From: JAJDTQ01 sp963422385 | GTDB lineage: Bacteria > Desulfobacterota > Binatia > UBA9968 > JAJDTQ01 | Length of the DNA stretch: 64,000 nt | Reading direction: 5' to 3' | Assembly (NCBI GenBank): GCA_963422385.1 | Contig: OY729432.1 | Coordinates: 3,410,001 to 3,474,000, forward strand | In this document: positions 18,398-26,632 of the stretch, in pieces | Layout of the letters: each line of letters opens with the position of its first letter | Numbering within the stretch: the stretch's first letter is position 1 | Program-made: the position numbers and the translations under genes | Notes under the pieces: generated by a model | Told to the model about the DNA's origin: nothing | Seen by the model: only the letters and a program-made list of their open reading frames with translations | Database searches by the model: none

Positions 18398-19177
18398 ATG
18401 GCTTCGACGGTCGTTCAGGTAGACAGCTTGACGAAGAAATTTCCGGCTCCGGGCGGCGGCGCGGAGTTCGTGGTGCTCGACGCATTGAGCCTTGACGTCA
18501 AGGAGGGCGAATTCGCCAGCCTCGTGGGTCCGTCCGGCTGCGGCAAGTCCACGCTTTTGAACGTCATCGCGGGTATCGAGCGGGACAACGGCGGCAGCGT
18601 CACGGTACACCCCGCGGCCCGGTCCCCGGACGGCAGCGCCCACGTCGGCTACGTTTTCCAGAGCGCCCGTCTGCTGAACTGGCTCACGGTGGAGGACAAC
18701 ATCCGGTTCGCGCTGGAGGCCCAGTCGGTGCCGCGCGAGCAATGGCGGGACCGCGTCGGCAAGTACCTCGACATGGTGGGGCTGGCGGGCCAGGAGCCGA
18801 ACTATCCGCTGAATCTCTCGGGCGGGATGCAGCAACGGGTGGCCATTGCGCGCGCTTTGGCCATCGAGCCCGACATCCTGCTCATGGACGAGCCCTTCAG
18901 CCACTTGGACGAGATCACGGCGCGCAAGATGCGCATGGACCTGATGGACATCCTGGAAAGGGCGAAGACCACGATCCTGTTCGTCACCCACGACTTGCGG
19001 GAGGCCGTCTATCTTTCCGACGACGTGTACATGATGAGCACCAGGCCGGCGCGAATCTTCAAGCATGTGCACGTGGAGCTGCCGCGGCCCAGGCAACCCG
19101 AGGATCCGCGGTTGTTCGACATGGAGAAGGATCTGGTGCAGGAGTTCTTCGCGGTCCTGGAGCAACAGACCCGATGA
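18398..19177 (+). CDS. ABC ATPase, SsuB/TauB type
   Basis: The 259-residue protein has Walker A GPSGCGKST (about 46-54), signature LSGGMQQRV, Walker B ILLMDEP and the H-loop in FVTHDLREAVYLSDD, typical of nitrate/sulfonate/taurine transport ATPases. Its TGA overlaps the ATG of the second permease (ATGA at 19174-19177). It powers the importer encoded at 16531-19953. Confidence 0.93.
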   Translation: MASTVVQVDSLTKKFPAPGGGAEFVVLDALSLDVKEGEFASLVGPSGCGKSTLLNVIAGIERDNGGSVTVHPAARSPDGSAHVGYVFQSARLLNWLTVEDNIRFALEAQSVPREQWRDRVGKYLDMVGLAGQEPNYPLNLSGGMQQRVAIARALAIEPDILLMDEPFSHLDEITARKMRMDLMDILERAKTTILFVTHDLREAVYLSDDVYMMSTRPARIFKHVHVELPRPRQPEDPRLFDMEKDLVQEFFAVLEQQTR

Positions 19178-19953
19178 AGATGCGTTTCTACATGAGGCTG
19201 GCGTCCATGGTGACGCTGGTGGTGTGTTGGTGGATCGCTTCCCTGTTCACGTCGCCGGAGGTCCTGCCGAGTCCGTACCGGATTCTTCTGACCATGGTGC
19301 GAATCCTTACGGAGGCGGGCCCCGAGGGCAACTCGGCCTTCTTTCACATCGGTATCACCTTGCTCCGCATCCTGATCGCGTTTGTGGCGGCCATGCTCGC
19401 GGGCATCGCCATCGGGCTGGCCATGGGGCTCCGCAAAACCGTGGAACATTCGCTGATGAGCCTGATCCCCCTGTTCCTGACCATACCCACCATCCTGATG
19501 GTCTTCCTGGCGGTGCTCTGGTTCGGGTTCAGCGAGAGCGGGAGCCTCGTAGCGGTCATGGCGGTGGTCACGCCCTTCGTGACTGTCAACATGGCGGAAG
19601 GCACCAAGGCCATGGACAAGAGCCTGATGGACATGGCCCAGTCCTTCAAGGCCAACAGGCGGATGCTGTTTCGCAAGGTTTACATACCCCAGCTCATGCC
19701 CTATCTCATGTCCGCGTTCCGGTACTCCTTCGGCATGACCTGGAAGATCGTGGCCTTGGCCGAGACCTTCGGCATCAAGTTCGGCATCGGCTACATGTTC
19801 TTCTTTTGGTTCGAGAGCTTCGACATGGAGCAGGTGCTGGCCTGGATCCTGCTCTTCGTGATCCTCATGCTGATCATCGAGTACGGGGTCATCGCCCGCT
19901 TCGAGCAGCGCGCCTTCGCTTGGCGCCGCACATTCTCCACTGCTGCGCTATAG
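19174..19953 (+). CDS. ABC permease, SsuC/TauC type (second)
   Basis: The 259-residue membrane protein starts at the ATG overlapping the ATPase stop. It carries the coupling loop MAQSFKANRRMLFRKVYIPQ and is a paralog of the permease at 17612. Having two permease genes flank the ATPase implies a heterodimeric translocation channel. The gene ends 20 bases before an inverted-repeat element. Confidence 0.9.
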   Translation: MKMRFYMRLASMVTLVVCWWIASLFTSPEVLPSPYRILLTMVRILTEAGPEGNSAFFHIGITLLRILIAFVAAMLAGIAIGLAMGLRKTVEHSLMSLIPLFLTIPTILMVFLAVLWFGFSESGSLVAVMAVVTPFVTVNMAEGTKAMDKSLMDMAQSFKANRRMLFRKVYIPQLMPYLMSAFRYSFGMTWKIVALAETFGIKFGIGYMFFFWFESFDMEQVLAWILLFVILMLIIEYGVIARFEQRAFAWRRTFSTAAL

Positions 19954-19973
19954 TCCCCCACGAGGACAGGCTC

Positions 19974-20137
19974 CTGGTGTCGTGTCCGGTCAATTGGCAA
20001 GATGATTTACGGGTCTTTTGGCCGTCGGCCGCGTTACTCTTCCTCGCGTGGTATGGGCCACTGCTCGTCATCGCGCCTTGCCGACCACAAAAGATCCTGC
20101 GCAACTTGTCTTGCGAATTGACCGGACACGACACTAG
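19974..20137 (+). repeat. Long-form CTAG-bounded inverted-repeat element (MITE-like)
   Basis: The element begins CTGG-TGTCGTGTCCGG and ends CCGGACACGACA-CTAG; its outer ends are inverted repeats of about 28 bases with mismatches. The inside (about 110 bases) is closely similar to the reverse complement of the element at 39142-39306. It has no transposase gene. The right-hand CTAG supplies the TAG stop of the convergent YciI-family gene. The left CTAG has mutated to CTGG. Confidence 0.85.
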
Positions 20138-20445
20138 CGGCCGTGCGCCTTGATCTCGGCCATGGAGAACGGTCCGGCTCCCATGACTTGGTGCAGTTCC
20201 CATTCGATCAGCTCGAACGTACAGAGTCCGGCCACGGTGTAGGGGTCGCCGCCGGCGATGCCTGCCGCCTCCTCCCGGGAGCCCGCGCGTATGAGGTAGA
20301 TGCCGAGCTTGCGGTCCGGCGTCGGCCCGGACATGAGAATCTTCCCTGCCTCATGCTGCCGCTTCATCCACGACAGATGGTCATCCAGGGTTACGTTCCA
20401 TTCGTCCCTGGGCTTGACCGCGCTCCTGAGTGCAATGAACCACAT
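20134..20445 (-). CDS. YciI family protein
   Basis: The 103-residue protein is a small YciI/YCII-related alpha-beta ferredoxin-like fold protein. The conserved His-Asp region is DDHLSWMKRQHEAGKILMSG, and GGDPYTVAGL follows, as in family members. The function is generally unknown, sometimes dehalogenase- or regulation-related. AAGGGAG precedes the start. The stop codon TAG (20136-20134) lies inside the terminal CTAG of the adjacent repeat element. The VOC gene 23 bases upstream is probably co-transcribed. Confidence 0.85.
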   Translation of the reverse strand: MWFIALRSAVKPRDEWNVTLDDHLSWMKRQHEAGKILMSGPTPDRKLGIYLIRAGSREEAAGIAGGDPYTVAGLCTFELIEWELHQVMGAGPFSMAEIKAHGR

Positions 20446-20468
20446 GCCCGTTTCTCCCTTGTCGCGCT

Positions 20469-21305
20469 CTACCCGGTCGCGCAGATGTCCCACCAGTTCC
20501 GGTCGAGGTCGCTGAAGACGAATGAGACCTCGCCGTTGTCGGACCGGAGGTCCTGCACCTCGCCGATGCCGACGCCTTCGCCCGATGTCAGGAACGTCCG
20601 GTGCGCCTCCAGCACATCCTGCTCGGTCTCCAACTGGAGCGTGAACCGGTTCAACGAGGACACGTAATGGCGCGTCCGGCCCGGCAGGACCACCACGTAC
20701 CAAGGCGTATCGTAATGCTTGATGTACACCGATGACCGGCCGCCCCCCGCGATCTCCAGCCCCAGCACCTCGCTGTAGAAGCGCGCGCTCACTTCCTTGT
20801 CGTCGCATTCGCGGGTGCCGTGGCTCAGCGCCTGAGGCACGTAGCCCCGCCCGGGAAAGCGCTCCTTCGGCATTTTCTCACGCCAAGGGTCGATGGCGTT
20901 CCGCTGGCCCCTCTCCACGGCCTCGTGGTCGTAGCACTCGATCTCCCAGTCGTTGCCGCCCGGTTCACGGAAATAGACGGAATGGGCGAAGTGGTTCTCG
21001 TGAGGACGGCTCACGCGCTTGAGCTTGTAGCGGTCCTTTTGCGACTGTAGGTACTCGTAAGCCGCATTCACTTCCTCGACGGTTTCGACCCGCACGCCGT
21101 AATGGTGCAGGTGCGGCTTGTCCACGGCCTCGGGCGCGCCCTCGTGAACCACCAGTTCCCAGTCGGTATTGGGATGCTTCACCGTCGCCTGTTCGGGACC
21201 TTGCCGAACAATCTCGAACGCCAGCAGGTCGGTGAGCACCGGCAAAGTGTCGTCCAGGGACTTGCATTCGTAGTGGCCCCGTTTCAGGGCGGTAGGCTTG
21301 ATCAT
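20469..21305 (-). CDS. VOC family protein (two-domain extradiol dioxygenase/glyoxalase fold)
   Basis: The 278-residue protein contains two vicinal-oxygen-chelate modules, about residues 5-130 and 140-275. Candidate metal-binding residues include HLHHYGVRV and WEIECYD in the first module. The second module starts LSHGTRECDDKEVSARFYSEVLG. The layout resembles catechol 2,3-dioxygenase-type proteins, but conservation of all three metal ligands cannot be confirmed by eye. GGAGGAA precedes the ATG. The YciI gene follows on the same strand. Confidence 0.8.
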   Translation of the reverse strand: MIKPTALKRGHYECKSLDDTLPVLTDLLAFEIVRQGPEQATVKHPNTDWELVVHEGAPEAVDKPHLHHYGVRVETVEEVNAAYEYLQSQKDRYKLKRVSRPHENHFAHSVYFREPGGNDWEIECYDHEAVERGQRNAIDPWREKMPKERFPGRGYVPQALSHGTRECDDKEVSARFYSEVLGLEIAGGGRSSVYIKHYDTPWYVVVLPGRTRHYVSSLNRFTLQLETEQDVLEAHRTFLTSGEGVGIGEVQDLRSDNGEVSFVFSDLDRNWWDICATG

Positions 21306-21520
21306 GTCGGGTTCCTCCGTCAGAGAGTCTGCCCCGCATCGCGCGTGGCGCCCAGCGTCGATTGGCGGGCCAGTGCTCAACGTAGCGCATTTCGGTGGGT
21401 TGATGAAACGCCGGCCCGTCCTGCCCCGCCCGTGCTCATGCGCTTGCTTTTTCCCCTCATCCCTGGTTCTTTCGATCCATGTGGCGGCAGGCCGTATCCG
21501 GACACGACAGGAGGCTCGTG
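21306..21520. other. Divergent intergenic region
   Basis: These 215 bases separate the divergent VOC and Uma2-family genes and must hold their promoters. I see no near-consensus promoter or operator. Confidence 0.4.
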
Positions 21521-22072
21521 ATGACGACCCGGCCCAGCCTTTCCCCGTGCACCTATCAAGACTATCTCAACACGCCGGATGACGTCCGCTACGAACTCAT
21601 CGACGGAGAGCTGCTGGTCATGGAACCGGCCCCCGCCACGTCGCATCAGAGAGTTGCGGTCAATCTCATCGTTCTGCTGGCGCCGTTCGCCAAGGTTCGA
21701 GGCCTGGGTGAAGTGCTCGTCGCACCCACGGACGTTCGCCTCTCCGACACCAACGTGGTACAGCCGGACGTCATCTTCGTGTCCGCGGCACGGACATCGA
21801 TCATTACCGAACGCGATGTCCGCGGCGCTCCGGATCTCGTCATCGAGATTGCCTCGCCGGCCACCGAGCAACGCGACCGCAACGTCAAGATGGAGCTTTA
21901 CGCGTGCTACGGCGTGGCCGAATATTGGCTGGCGGACCCCATGGCCGCTGCCGTCGAGACACTCCGGCTGGAAGACGGACGGATGGTCGCGACCGGGCGC
22001 TACAGCCGGACGGATACCTTCACCACGTCGCTGCTGCCGGGCCTGGCCATCGACCTGAGGGAAATTTTCTGA
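21521..22072 (+). CDS. Uma2 family (DUF820) putative restriction endonuclease-fold protein
   Basis: The 183-residue protein has the Uma2/DUF820 signature: RYELIDGELLVMEP at the N-terminus, then VVQPDVIFVS, LVIEIASPATEQRD, and YACYGVAEYWLADP. These contain the Glu, Asp and Glu-x-Lys-like positions of the PD-(D/E)XK nuclease fold. Family members occur in large numbers in some bacteria, often as solitary genes of unknown role. GGAGG precedes the ATG. Confidence 0.88.
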   Translation: MTTRPSLSPCTYQDYLNTPDDVRYELIDGELLVMEPAPATSHQRVAVNLIVLLAPFAKVRGLGEVLVAPTDVRLSDTNVVQPDVIFVSAARTSIITERDVRGAPDLVIEIASPATEQRDRNVKMELYACYGVAEYWLADPMAAAVETLRLEDGRMVATGRYSRTDTFTTSLLPGLAIDLREIF

Positions 22073-22211
22073 CCGAGCAACCTCCCTCCTCCCGTTTCGG
22101 GCTCGTGTCCGTACCGGAAAATGCTGCACCGCCCTGCCCCGTCCCTCGACTGTGCGTTTCGCCCCACGGGAGCTTGATGGGCCGTCTTCTCTCCAACCGA
22201 AGGTTCCGTTC

Positions 22212-24212
22212 ATGTTGAGCCGTTTCGTTGCAAGTCGCGTGCTGCCGTTCGCGGACGGTCACGAGTTCGGGTCGGTGGGGGCCTACGAGATCGTGGGCGG
22301 GAAGGCTTGTGGAGAGGTGGCGCCCGAGAACCCGCTGAACCACTGCATCGTCAACCTCTCCACGGTGCCCCGCAACGAGCGCGGCGCCGTGGAGTACTCT
22401 TGCGACGTCCACATCCTGCGGCCGAAGGACGCCCGCAAGGGCAACGGCCGCGTGCTTTACGAGGCGCCCAACCGGGGCAGCAAGCGGGCCTTGACGTTCC
22501 TCAACGACGCTCCTGAATGCAACGACCCCGTCACCCTGGAACACGCCGGAAACGGTTTCCTGATGCGTTGGGGCTACACCTGGGTTACCTCCGGCTGGCA
22601 GGGAGACCTCGTTCCCTGGAAGGATGGGATGGTGCTGGACGTCCCTGTCGCCACGGATCAGGGCCGGCCCATTCAGCGGCTTGTGCGGACCGAGATCTGC
22701 GTGAACCGGCCGGGTGTCTACTCCCAACCCCTAAGCGGCGACCCGCGTGTCCGCAGCTACGCGGCCGCCAATCCGAATACCTCGCAGGCCGAGTTGACGG
22801 TGAGAATGCGCTCCTACGGTCAACGGAAAGTCATCCCGCATACGGACTGGGCGTTCGCCGTCGAGGGCGGAAATGGATCACGGGAGATCACGCCGAGCGC
22901 GTCCCATCTCCACTTGCCGGACGGCTTCCTTCCTGGGGCCATCTACGAGTTGGTGTATATGGCCCGGGACCCGCTGGTGCTGGGCCTGGGGTTCGCCGCC
23001 GTGCGCGATCTGGTCTCGTTTCTGCGCTACGAAACCAAAGATGGCGCCGGCAGGCCCAACCCTCTGGCTGCCGGAACGGGCGTCGAGAAGGCCTATGCCT
23101 GGGGCCGCTCCCAGAGCGGAAGGTTTTTGCGGGACCTGATCTATCAGGGGTTCAACGAGGACGAAGGGGGCCGGCGGGTGTTCGACGCCATCGCGCCCCA
23201 CGCCTCAGGCGGCGGACGCATGTTCCTCAACTACGAGTTCGCCCGGCCCGTCACCTCGTGCCAACAGCACACCAACCAGAGCGAGCCCGAGCTCTTCCCG
23301 TTTGCCTATAATATCATGGCGGACCCCCAGACGGGCCGCAGCGACGGAATCCTCAAGCGCCCCGCCACCGACCCTCTGGTAGTCCACACCCAGACCTCCA
23401 CCGAGTACTGGCAGAAGCGCGGGTCGCTGGCCCACACCGACGGACGGGGAAAGGATGTCCCCCTGCCTGACCGCGTGCGCATGTACCTGATCGCCAGTAC
23501 CCAGCACAATGCGCCCTACGGCACCCGGGCCGAACGGGACAAGACCCGGCACCCGAGCAACCATCTGAGCATCGGTCCGGCCCTGCGCGCCCTCATCGTC
23601 GCCTTGGACCGGTGGGCCACCGACGGTACCGCGCCGCCTCCGAGCCAAATCCCGCGTAGCGCCGACGGCACGCTTGCAACTCCGGAAAGTCTGCGCACCG
23701 GGTTTCCGGCCATCCCCGGAGCGGCCTGCACCGGCCTCCACAACCGTCAACTTTTCCTCGACTACGGCGAGGTCGTTGCCGCCGGCGTCATCGACGCCCG
23801 CCCGCAGGCTCCGACCGACGGGGCCGGCTACAGCATCCTCGTACCGGCGGTGGACGGGGACGGGAACGACGTCGCCGGCATCCGCCTGCCCTGGATCACC
23901 GTCCCCCTGGCCACCTACACCGGATGGAACCTTCAATCCGAAGAACTGGCGGAAGGCGAGTTGGCGGGTCTGCTGGGCTCGTCCATCTCCTTTTCCCGGA
24001 CCCGGTCCGAACGAGAGGCCACCGGCGACCCACGGCTGTCCCTGGAGGAGCGCTACCGCAACGTTGATGACTATCTCCGGCAGGTAATCGTGAGTATCCA
24101 GTCCTTGGTTGAGGCCGGTTTCATGCTTGAGGCGGACATCGATGTGATGCTGGCCGATTCCGGTCAGGCGTTTCCGGACGCCGTAGACGCCGAGCAGCGT
24201 GAGCCCCTTTGA
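22212..24212 (+). CDS. Large alpha/beta hydrolase domain-containing protein
   Basis: The 666-residue protein matches the large alpha/beta-hydrolase_10-type family found in soil and marine bacteria. The probable nucleophile elbow is WGRSQSGRFLRD, around residue 300. Family sequences such as EAPNRGSKRAL, WGYTWVTSGWQGD and IAPHASGGGRMFLNYEFARP are visible. No signal peptide is evident. The substrate is unknown; esterase or lactonase activity is a reasonable guess. The ATG at 22212 has only a weak ribosome binding site but agrees with where family-like sequence begins. The gene stands alone on the plus strand before a tRNA gene. Confidence 0.8.
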   Translation: MLSRFVASRVLPFADGHEFGSVGAYEIVGGKACGEVAPENPLNHCIVNLSTVPRNERGAVEYSCDVHILRPKDARKGNGRVLYEAPNRGSKRALTFLNDAPECNDPVTLEHAGNGFLMRWGYTWVTSGWQGDLVPWKDGMVLDVPVATDQGRPIQRLVRTEICVNRPGVYSQPLSGDPRVRSYAAANPNTSQAELTVRMRSYGQRKVIPHTDWAFAVEGGNGSREITPSASHLHLPDGFLPGAIYELVYMARDPLVLGLGFAAVRDLVSFLRYETKDGAGRPNPLAAGTGVEKAYAWGRSQSGRFLRDLIYQGFNEDEGGRRVFDAIAPHASGGGRMFLNYEFARPVTSCQQHTNQSEPELFPFAYNIMADPQTGRSDGILKRPATDPLVVHTQTSTEYWQKRGSLAHTDGRGKDVPLPDRVRMYLIASTQHNAPYGTRAERDKTRHPSNHLSIGPALRALIVALDRWATDGTAPPPSQIPRSADGTLATPESLRTGFPAIPGAACTGLHNRQLFLDYGEVVAAGVIDARPQAPTDGAGYSILVPAVDGDGNDVAGIRLPWITVPLATYTGWNLQSEELAEGELAGLLGSSISFSRTRSEREATGDPRLSLEERYRNVDDYLRQVIVSIQSLVEAGFMLEADIDVMLADSGQAFPDAVDAEQREPL

Positions 24213-24279
24213 CACAATGCCCACTACGTCCATCTGCATCGGATTGCGAAGCGAAGCCCGTGACAACACCACAGGGACA

Positions 24280-24353
24280 TGCCCCCGGCGAGACTCGAAC
24301 TCACGACACCAGGATTAGGAATCCTGTGCTCTATCCTGCTGAGCTACGGGGGC
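24280..24353 (-). tRNA. tRNA-Arg (anticodon CCT)
   Basis: The minus strand folds into a full cloverleaf. The acceptor stem is GCCCCCG/CGGGGGC, and the D-arm contains AGCTCAGCAGGATAGAGC. The anticodon stem CAGGA/TCCTG encloses loop TTCCTAA, giving anticodon CCT. The T-loop is TTCGAGT. The CCA tail is not encoded. It reads the rare AGG arginine codon. Confidence 0.95.
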
Positions 24354-24489
24354 GTATCGGGGAAGTCCCACGGTGTCTCCCGTCCATGGGCACACGGGCA
24401 CTGGATGGAAACCGTGTGGTGGCTTTCTGACACGAGCGAGCGCGCCTTGTCAAACGATCTCCGAAGCGTTCGGTCCGGTGCTTCCCGTG

Positions 24490-25113
24490 CTATGCCTCCG
24501 CGGGCACATTCATGCCGCGCTGCACCGCGGGCCGGGCGCCGATGGTGTCGAACCAGCGTTTCACCTGCGGGAAGTCGGTCAGGTCCACCTGATGTATCGG
24601 GTGCCGGCCGACCCAGGGATAGGTGGCGATATCAGCCACCGAGTATTCACCGGCCAGGTATTCGTGGTCCGACAGGCGTTTCTCCATCACGCCATAAAGG
24701 CGCCGGGTCTCCTTCCCGTACCGTTCGATGGCGTAGGGCACCCGTTCGCTGGCGCGGATGAAATGATGTGCCTGACCGAACATCGGCCCTACCCCGCCCA
24801 TCTGGAACATGAGCCATTGCATCACGTCGTAGCGGGCCCGGGATTCCTCGGGCAGGAACCGGCCGCCGGCCTTTTCCGAAAGGTACAGCAGGATGGCGCC
24901 GGACTCGAACAGGCTGTAGGGGCCGCCACCGGGCCCGTCCTGGTCGACGATGGCGGGTATCTTGTTGTTGGGGCTGACGGCCAGGAAGTAGGGCGCAAAC
25001 TGCTCGTCATTGCCGATGTTGATGGGATGCACGGTGTAGGGCATCTCCAGTTCTTCCAGCATGACGGAGACCTTGCGGCCGTTGGGAGTTCTCCAGGTAT
25101 ACAGATCGATCAT
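24490..25113 (-). CDS. Glutathione S-transferase family protein (YghU/YfcG-like)
   Basis: The 207-residue protein has a thioredoxin-like N-terminal domain: YTWRTPNGRKVSVMLEE, with the TPN motif of nu-class GSTs, then NNKIPAIVD and LFESGAILLYLSE. A helical C-terminal domain follows, with EYSVADIATYPWV. Nu-class enzymes show disulfide-bond reductase activity. The ATG at 25113 follows AAGGAGG; longer upstream readings have no support. It diverges from the nitrile-hydratase-like pair. Confidence 0.88.
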   Translation of the reverse strand: MIDLYTWRTPNGRKVSVMLEELEMPYTVHPINIGNDEQFAPYFLAVSPNNKIPAIVDQDGPGGGPYSLFESGAILLYLSEKAGGRFLPEESRARYDVMQWLMFQMGGVGPMFGQAHHFIRASERVPYAIERYGKETRRLYGVMEKRLSDHEYLAGEYSVADIATYPWVGRHPIHQVDLTDFPQVKRWFDTIGARPAVQRGMNVPAEA

Positions 25114-25376
25114 GATGCCTCCTTGGGGTCCATCTTGACTCGCTTGGCGGTCCAACGCAACGGGGTCCGCCGTTTCTTGCCGATCCTGCCCTGCCAGAAC
25201 CACCAACAGGAAGAGCAGGACGGGCCGAATGCGGATGTTCAAGGGCGGGGTTGCCGGATCCACATGGACGGTTCTTTCTTGGGCGGACGCGGGCTCACCG
25301 GGCCCACGGCCGGCCGCGCGCCAGCGTATGGCGCTCATGGATTGACAATCGCGCCGCAAGGTAAGAAACTTCCCCG

Positions 25377-25667
25377 ATGCGTTTTCGCTACAAGCCGGGC
25401 GATCCGGTAAGGGTCCTGGAGACGTTGACGCTGGGGCATCATATCCGATCGCCGCAGTATCTCAGGGGAAAAGTCGGCGTGGTGGCGGATATCCGCGGAA
25501 GCTTCAAGGACCCGGAACTGCTTTCCTTCGGCAAGGACGGACTCCCGGAAGCGAACCTGTACTCCATCGAGTTCGATCTGGCCCACGTCTGGGACGACCG
25601 GCCCGCGCCCAAGGGTGTGAACAAGATCTACGCCGACATTTTCGAGCATTGGCTGGAGCCGCGATAG
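25377..25667 (+). CDS. Nitrile hydratase/thiocyanate hydrolase beta subunit, C-terminal domain only
   Basis: The 96-residue protein matches the SH3-barrel C-terminal domain of nitrile hydratase beta subunits (PGDPVRVLE, RSPQYLRGKVGVV, ADIFEHWLEP). The normal beta subunit has a further N-terminal half of more than 100 residues, which is absent here. Thiocyanate hydrolase and toyocamycin nitrile hydratase also split beta into two polypeptides, but I see no separate beta-N gene nearby. The alpha-like gene starts 15 bases downstream, so the two proteins should form a complex that hydrates a nitrile, thiocyanate or related substrate. Confidence 0.85.
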   Translation: MRFRYKPGDPVRVLETLTLGHHIRSPQYLRGKVGVVADIRGSFKDPELLSFGKDGLPEANLYSIEFDLAHVWDDRPAPKGVNKIYADIFEHWLEPR

Positions 25668-25681
25668 CAAGGGAGGACGTC

Positions 25682-26488
25682 ATGGCCAGGGAAAAACAGG
25701 AAGCAAGCACCGAGCCGGCATCCACCGAGGGGCCGAGCTACTTTGAACGGCGTGTCCGCGCCACCGCGGACCTGTTGAAGGAAAAAGGCGTCCTCAATGC
25801 CGACGAGACGCGCAGCGTCAAGCACGGGCACAGCCACGACGACGTGTTCGAGCAACTCCACGCCAACAACCCCATCGACCTCGAAGATCACGAGCACACG
25901 CTGTTCGAGAAGCAGATGCTGGCCCTGGGCAACCTCCTGAGGGAGAAGGGCATCATCAGTACGGACGAGGTAAGGCGCAAGATCGACGAGAACGAGGGGG
26001 TTTCGTTTCACCAGGGCTCGCGGGTGGTGGCGCGTGCCTGGGTGGACGCCGAGTACAAGCAGCGCCTCTTCGAGGACGGGGTCGCTGCAGCCGGTGAGTT
26101 GGCCGTGGACATGTCCACGGCCAACCAGCTCGTCGCGGTGGAGAACACCGATGACGTGCACCACGTGGTGGTGTGCACGTTGTGCTCCTGCTACCCGCGG
26201 CAACTGCTGGGCCAGCCTCCGGACTGGTACAAGAGCACCAACTACCGCACCCGCGTGGTGATGGACCCCCGTCGGGTGCTTAAGGAAATGGGGCTGGAGT
26301 TGCCCGAGTCCACCGAAGTTCGGGTGGTGGACAGCACCGCCGAGACCCGCTACCTGGTAGTGCCCCGACGTCCGGAGGGGACCGAGGGCTGGAGCGAGGA
26401 GCAACTGGCCGGGTTGGTGACGCGCAACAGCATGGTGGGATGCGCCAATGCCCTCACTCCACTGCAGAAAGAAATGATGGCCGACTGA
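25682..26488 (+). CDS. Nitrile hydratase/thiocyanate hydrolase alpha-type subunit with fused extra N-terminal segment
   Basis: The 268-residue protein has the metal-binding claw CTLCSC at residues 165-170, the cobalt-type form, where two cysteines are normally oxidised to sulfenic and sulfinic acid. PPDWYKS and RVVARAWVD are further alpha-subunit landmarks. Residues 75-100 are the usual alpha N-terminus (FEKQMLALGNLLREKG). An additional related segment, residues 19-45 (SYFERRVRATADLLKEKG), resembles the end of the beta-subunit N-terminal domain. The protein is about 50-60 residues longer than standard alpha subunits. A strong GGGAGG precedes the ATG. No activator gene is recognised nearby. 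Confidence 0.88.
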   Translation: MAREKQEASTEPASTEGPSYFERRVRATADLLKEKGVLNADETRSVKHGHSHDDVFEQLHANNPIDLEDHEHTLFEKQMLALGNLLREKGIISTDEVRRKIDENEGVSFHQGSRVVARAWVDAEYKQRLFEDGVAAAGELAVDMSTANQLVAVENTDDVHHVVVCTLCSCYPRQLLGQPPDWYKSTNYRTRVVMDPRRVLKEMGLELPESTEVRVVDSTAETRYLVVPRRPEGTEGWSEEQLAGLVTRNSMVGCANALTPLQKEMMAD

Positions 26489-26572
26489 AGGATTCGACCG
26501 AGTCGGTAGCCCCGAGGGAGCTTGCGCTAGACGCGGCGTGGACATCGAGTCGGGTCCGGAACAAGAAGGCTC

Positions 26573-26632
26573 CTAGTGTCGTGTCCCGTAAGTTCGCAAG
26601 ATATCTTGCGAACTTACGGGACACGACACTAG
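26573..26632. repeat. Perfect 60-bp palindrome, minimal CTAG-bounded element
   Basis: Bases 26573-26602 are the exact reverse complement of 26603-26632. It begins CTAG-TGTCGTGTCC and has the same ends as the other elements, with no internal spacer at all. The right CTAG gives the TAG stop of the fumarase beta-type gene (26629-26631). It could form a 28-bp hairpin or cruciform. Confidence 0.93.

Noticed and set aside
20036..20137. Conserved frame inside the long repeat (reads like FLAWY.PLLVIAPCR)
   Set aside because: The same frame is open in the copy at 39142, but among ten codon differences more change the amino acid than not. The similarity is explained by shared DNA ancestry, with no sign of selection for a peptide.
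19955..20140. Intrinsic terminator for the NMT1-type transporter operon
   Set aside because: The hairpin potential comes from the repeat element, which is mobile in nature and has no T-run; any termination effect is secondary.
26573..26632. CRISPR-like repeat
   Set aside because: Single palindrome, not a direct-repeat array; other copies are many kilobases apart and inside a transposon-like family.
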